From Owenia fusiformis (taxonomy: Eukaryota; Annelida; Polychaeta; Sabellida; Oweniidae): 64,000 nt of DNA. The stretch's first letter is position 1, and the number at the start of each line of letters is the position of its first letter. The stretch covers positions 11,257,196-11,321,195 of the forward strand of contig CAIIXF020000004.1 in assembly GCA_903813345.2 (NCBI GenBank). Direction: 5' to 3'. Below are positions 59,884 through 64,000 of this stretch, in pieces. Made by a program: the position numbers and the translations under genes. Under the pieces are notes generated by a model that ran no database searches, was not told where the DNA came from, and worked only from the letters and a program-made list of their open reading frames with translations.

Positions 59884-60131
59884 CATCCTCCTAAGCAGGT
59901 ATCCAGAATCCGTACCTCCTTCTTCCCCCTGCTATAACCAATTTTGAAGTGCCCGAATAAACTGAATCACGTGATCTAATTATGCGCAATGACTTATACA
60001 TGATTTCTGTCGCAGTGTTGCGACAGCCAATCAGATTGCAAGTTCTTAATCTGGGAAATGCCAACTGCTTATTGCAGGGGGTAAAAAGAAAGAATGTATT
60101 CTGGATTTTGAAGCCCTGTGATTGGAGGATG
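59884..60131. mobile_element. 248-bp MITE with 9-bp target duplication
   Basis: It starts CATCCTCCTAAGCAGGTATC and ends GTGATTGGAGGATG. Inner blocks (ATCCAGAATCC and inverted ATTCTGGATTT) also pair. It is flanked by CTATGACTC (59875-59883) and CTCTGACTC (60132-60140), 8 of 9 matching. 9-bp duplications are typical of Mutator-like elements, but the family is inference. It lies 17 bp downstream of a glypican 5' splice site. Confidence 0.8.
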
Positions 60132-60148
60132 CTCTGACTCTAACTCAC

Positions 60149-60314
60149 CTATATACTTGTTCCAAGATCGGTCCAGTTCTGCATAATGTGCCAAGCATCC
60201 CTTCATGACGTTGACACAATAGTCGTTGCAAGGTTTCACAGAGGGCATGCCCCGACAGTAGGGACAGTGCAACATCTTTGTGACAGCTTTCTTACATGAG
60301 CCAGAAGGCAGCAA
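60149..60314 (-). CDS. Glypican exon, cysteine-rich core (N-terminal-most exon in the window)
   Basis: 166 nt; acceptor TTTTCAG above 60314, donor GTGAGT below 60149. It encodes LLPSGSCKKAVTKMLHCPYC, then RGMPSVKPCNDYCVNVMKGC and LAHYAELDRSWNKYI. The C-x(10)-C-x2-C-RG...KPCxxYCxNVMKGCLA pattern with six cysteines is the glypican core signature and is closest to GPC4/GPC6/Dally-like. Upstream exons (signal peptide and N-terminal lobe, about half of the usual ~550-residue protein) lie beyond the window or were not recognised. The protein is a GPI-anchored heparan-sulfate proteoglycan core at the cell surface. Confidence 0.95.
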
Positions 60315-60385
60315 CTGAAAATATAAGAATAAGATTCATGTAAATGCCATTACATGGTTAACAGTTTCACATGAACATGATGATG

Positions 60386-60526
60386 AGCATTAACATGCAA
60401 AATTTCACCACATGAATGCCCACCAAACACCAACCAGGAAACACCAAACACCAACCAGCAAACACTAAACACCAAACACCAAAAAAAAGAAAAGTTGGAG
60501 ACTATAACAAAATGTCTCTGATGGTA
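60386..60526. mobile_element. Degraded short copy of the hairpin-ended element
   Basis: GCATTAACATGCAAAATTTCACCACA at the left, a CACCAAACACCAACC minisatellite in the middle, and GGAGACTATAACAAAATGTC at the right match the constant ends of the 17.9-kb and 54.4-kb elements. The terminal hairpin is worn and the satellite core is absent. It lies about 70 bp upstream of a glypican exon, inside the upstream intron. Confidence 0.65.
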
Positions 60527-62650
60527 GAGTTTGCTGAAATATTTACATATTTTAAGAAAAACTATTTTGGATAAACTATCTATCCCACTAGAAAGACATA
60601 TACCCTAAGGGGTATATACTATTACTTTTCTATTTGAAAATACACTTACAAGGTCATACTATCTTTATTGAAAATGTTTTATTTAAAGGGTCATGTTACC
60701 CGTATTTGAAATGTTTCACTTAAGGGGTCATATTTAACACAATTATTCTCACCTCTGCCATGAAGAACACTTGATATTACAATATACCAGTTCTTATCCA
60801 GTTTATTTTTTATTGACTTTCAATAGATTTTCTACCTTTAGAGTCAGGAGTTTCAGAACAAAGCCCTTGAAGAAGACATAGCAGGTGGCGAGTACTTTTA
60901 CATGTGAAATGTAATATAAAAATCTGAACATGAAAAATCGATTGAAGGTATTGTCAACATAGATCGAGGATTTTGAGGAAATTGAAGAAAAGATGCTTAG
61001 ATCAAAATATAGAGATAGAAGTTAGCTGAAATAAACAAAGCAATCCTGTCTTATATTAAGGGTAAAGACCCACAATTCTTAAAATATATTGTAACTTAAT
61101 ACAGGAAGAAAAATATGATAGTTTACCACTTATTTAACTACTTGAATTGCCTAGGGTTTATTTACATATAAAGCTCAGGTAACAGCCAATCTTATTTCAT
61201 TTTAGTTACTTGCAAAAAGCTTGTTGGAAATTATACAAAAATGCTCCAATTTTCAAAATGGGTGAAGTGTTACCAAGGAGATAAACCCGTTTTTGCTATG
61301 GTAACAACTCACTTGCAAGAATATGTGTCACAAATCATGTTTATTTTCTCAATCAATGAACTGCTTTTGTGGATTATAAATAATAAACTTGAAAAAAGTC
61401 TAAGGCCTATTTTGTATTGCTTCGATAGGACTACATTTAGTCATTTTGATTTCCTGTTCATTGTTTGCCATGTATTTATCAATTCTTATTTTCAATTGAA
61501 ATTGATTTTTTATAAATTCTCATTGATATCTTACCCTTGCAAATATTTTCAAATTGTCACATTTCAAAAAAATACCAAATATGGTAAAAAGGATTGAAAT
61601 CCGAGAAGAAAAAAAACACCCCCGAATACGGACAATATATTGCATCATAAGCGCAGAAATAATAAAAATCTGATATTTCATTAATATTTTTCATAGAGAT
61701 ATAGAGTAGTGACAAAATAGAAATGTTAAGGTATGTCTGTCCTTGTTTTTGAAATATTTGGCTCTTAATACCCAAGGTCATGCTGTAGTCAAGACATATA
61801 ATAAGTCCCTTCAATAAACTTCAACTTCAAACTATATAAGAATAGCAGAGAAACACTGAATGAGATCTTGAAATAAAACAAGCAGAAATTACAGAATTTA
61901 AGCAATATGATTTATCAGAGTCAAAATTTATTTAATATAAAGCTCATTTTCTTGCAGGGATGGTGATGGTGATGGTGCTTTGTAGCACATGTTGGAACAT
62001 TACAGATATCAAAAACTAAATTTCAGAGCCTCACATATAAGTCAGATGAAGCTCACTTTTAAAGAAAAAATCAAACTTACTAGAAAGGGTAAAGATTTCA
62101 TAACTCCCTTATTTTTCTTAAAGCACCTCTTTGAATATACCTTGGGTGAGTGAATACTAAAATAAAATCTCTAATAAATATAAAGCAAAATCAAAACTGG
62201 AACTTTGTTTATAACGTTTGCATACTGTGCCATCATTGGTTTGATTCTTTTAAGTTTATAAAGCCACTTTCTTTTATAAAACCATTTTATATGTAAGCAC
62301 TTCCTGAAATTTATTTTCGTCATATTTCGTGTGAAATCTCAATTTGATTTGATCAATAACATTTTCATATAATTATAAGTTCAACTTTATTTGTCAAATG
62401 TGATAATTCAAATTCACTTTAATTCCTCATAAAGTTGCCATAAACATAAATTCTTGTTTTATGTATAGCTAAATCAATTTGAAAACTATATTTATTTCGA
62501 GTAGCTCTATTTTATGTGACATTATTCTCAAATTGATAGTTGCAAAACACAAAAGAGAAATCAATATAAGTTAGGCCAACTCTTTTTTAGTGAACAATTT
62601 AAGAAAATCTTAGATTTCAACCTAAATCCTGCATAAAATCTAGGATCTCC
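60527..62650. other. Upstream glypican intron, nothing coding
   Basis: This is expected to be intron because the exon at 60314 has a good acceptor and no start. No further glypican exon is recognised on the minus strand. The open frames at 61241-61597 (+) and 61557-61814 (-) carry no domain. Confidence 0.5.
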
Positions 62651-62654
62651 ATAT

Positions 62655-64000
62655 TTTTAACCAGAACAACGGCAACGCCAAAGCGTAGCGAATCCCATCG
62701 AACAGAAATGGCTGGTATTTTTACAAACGAAATATATAGCAAACATCATAAAACAACACACCAGAAAGGCCACCATTTTCAAAATGGTTGCTCACTAGCC
62801 AAGTTGTCATCAGAAGAAATAATATGCTTTTAAGTAGCCACCTATAAAATCTTTGAAAAATCGCATACATGTACTTGTAAAATAACACACATAAAAATGG
62901 TGGTCATTTTTCAAAATGACTGACTACTCCCCAAAGTTTTATTAGACAATGTGCCATGCTTAAAGTATTCACATATCAAATATGAACAAAATTGCTTCAC
63001 TACTTTTCGAGTTATAGTAAAAAATGTAAAAATGACAGCCATTTTTATAAAATGGCTGCCTACTATCTGAAGTGTCATGAGACAGTGTGCAAGGCTCATG
63101 AGTATTCACATATCAAATATGACCAAATCGCTTCACTACTTTTCAAGTTATAGTAAAAAACATAAAAATGGTGACCATTTTTCAAAATGGCCACCTACTA
63201 CCCAAAGTGTCATTAGACAGTGTGCCATGCTTATAGTATTCACATATGAAATATGAAACATACCAAATATGAACAAAATCGCTTCACTACTTTTCGAGTT
63301 ATAGTAAATACGTTAAAATGGCGGCCATTTTCAAAATTTTTTTCAAAATGGCCGCATTCTACCAAAAGTGTCATAGGACGGTGTGCCATGCTTATAGTAT
63401 TCACATACCAAATATGAACAAAATCGCTCCACTACTTTTCGAGTTATAGTAATATACGTTAAAATGGCGGCCATTTTGAAAAATGGCCGCCTTCTACCAA
63501 AAGTGTCTTTAGGCAGTGTGCAATGCTTATAGTATTCACATACCAAATATGAACAAAATCGCTCCACTACTTTTCGAGTTATAGCAAAAATCGTAAAATA
63601 ACGAATAAAGGCCGCCATTTTTCAAGATGGCTGCCATGTGCTTCTTTAATGTCTACATTTATAGCTTTACTAATGTCCTTCATAATTTTTTTACATTTAA
63701 AACATATTGCTATTACAGTTTTACATATTGCACCTAAATTACTGTAAAATCGGCACTAAAATGGCCACCATTTTGAATTGAGCGGCCATTTTGAAAATCG
63801 GCTTTCTAGCAGAACTTCTACCCCCATAGGGTATATGTGTACAAAACATGAACAAAATCGGGCCAACGGTATTTGAGTTATCGCCCGGACGGACAAACAG
63901 ACGGACGGACGGACGTACGTACGTACGTACGTACGTACGTACGTACGTACGGACGGACGGACGGACGGAGGCGTTCCCTATATCCCTCCGAACTTCGTTC
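62655..64000. repeat. ~150-bp ATGGCGGCCAT array ending in a GGAC/GTAC microsatellite
   Basis: About six units share ATATGAACAAAATCGCT, CCACTACTTTTCGAGTTATAG and AATGGC(G/C)GCCATTTT, with TGTGCCATGCTTATAGTATT between. At 63890 the last unit (GAGTTATCGCCCGGACGGAC) leads into (GGAC)n, (GTAC)n and (GGAC)n at 63896-63968, and then CCCTATATCCCTCCGAACTT at the very end. It is a bounded dispersed element with a tandem core; its right boundary is cut by the window. Confidence 0.8.

Larger units (their letters stand above)
53346..60148 (-). other. Glypican intron (6.8 kb)
   Basis: Bounded by the donor at 60147-60148 and the acceptor at 53346-53347. It contains the satellite-bearing element at 54408-55965, a ~21-bp minisatellite at 59215-59400, and the 248-bp MITE at 59884-60131 that reaches within 17 bp of the donor exon. 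G-run at 56165-56178. No nested gene is recognised. Confidence 0.7.

Noticed and set aside
60840-60905. Possible upstream glypican exon on the minus strand
   Set aside because: No frame gives glypican-like residues and no good splice pair brackets it.

Overview
The window is AT-rich animal DNA. Spliced protein genes with GT..AG introns, a glypican with its GPI-anchor signal, a class A GPCR, and intergenic space packed with short non-autonomous transposons, satellites and microsatellites all point to a metazoan. The style of the repeats (tandem-repeat-bearing elements with hairpin ends, many foldback MITEs, GGAC/GTAC tails) is what is seen in marine invertebrates. I cannot name the species. 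There is nothing prokaryotic, and I recognise no CRISPR array, rRNA or tRNA, and no LTR, retroviral or Polinton-like element.

Layout. Positions 1-860 hold a ~78-bp minisatellite. 1595-3290 is a ~300-bp-unit array with long C-tracts. 3300-6950 is non-coding. 6953-8261 is a TA-flanked, long-TIR DNA element. 8621-9775 is a single-exon rhodopsin-like GPCR whose last codons and stop codon lie inside a TTAA-flanked element (9762-10333). A second copy of that element is at 17265-17823. 12350-14665 is a 5'-truncated LINE on the minus strand with a repetitive 3' UTR. Two foldback elements follow, then a 2.4-kb hairpin-ended element (17868-20261) filled with ~138-bp repeats.

22094-26420 (+) is a secreted cysteine-rich repeat gene interrupted by a 3.1-kb TIR element and by frame changes. 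26645-27407 (-) is a decayed coding segment that looks like a beta-trefoil. 30448-38509 is an ~8-kb region bounded by GC-rich inverted repeats, with further nested inverted-repeat elements inside it.

43388-60314 (-) holds the last five coding exons of a GPC4/GPC6/Dally-like glypican. The N-terminal exons lie beyond the right edge. Its introns are full of foldback MITEs and contain a second satellite-bearing element (54408-55965). The window ends in a repeat array with a GGAC/GTAC microsatellite.

The two main genes act at the cell surface. The glypican is a GPI-anchored heparan-sulfate core protein that modulates Wnt, Hedgehog, BMP and FGF ligands in other animals. The GPCR is an orphan. Nothing in the sequence links them. 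The most unusual feature is the pair of satellite-bearing elements: each ~138-bp unit carries two oppositely oriented DR4 arrangements of the nuclear-receptor half-site AGGTCA, about 25 units in all, and one array lies inside the glypican gene. The other standouts are a GPCR that ends in transposon sequence and a cysteine-rich gene interrupted by a transposon with a clean target duplication.
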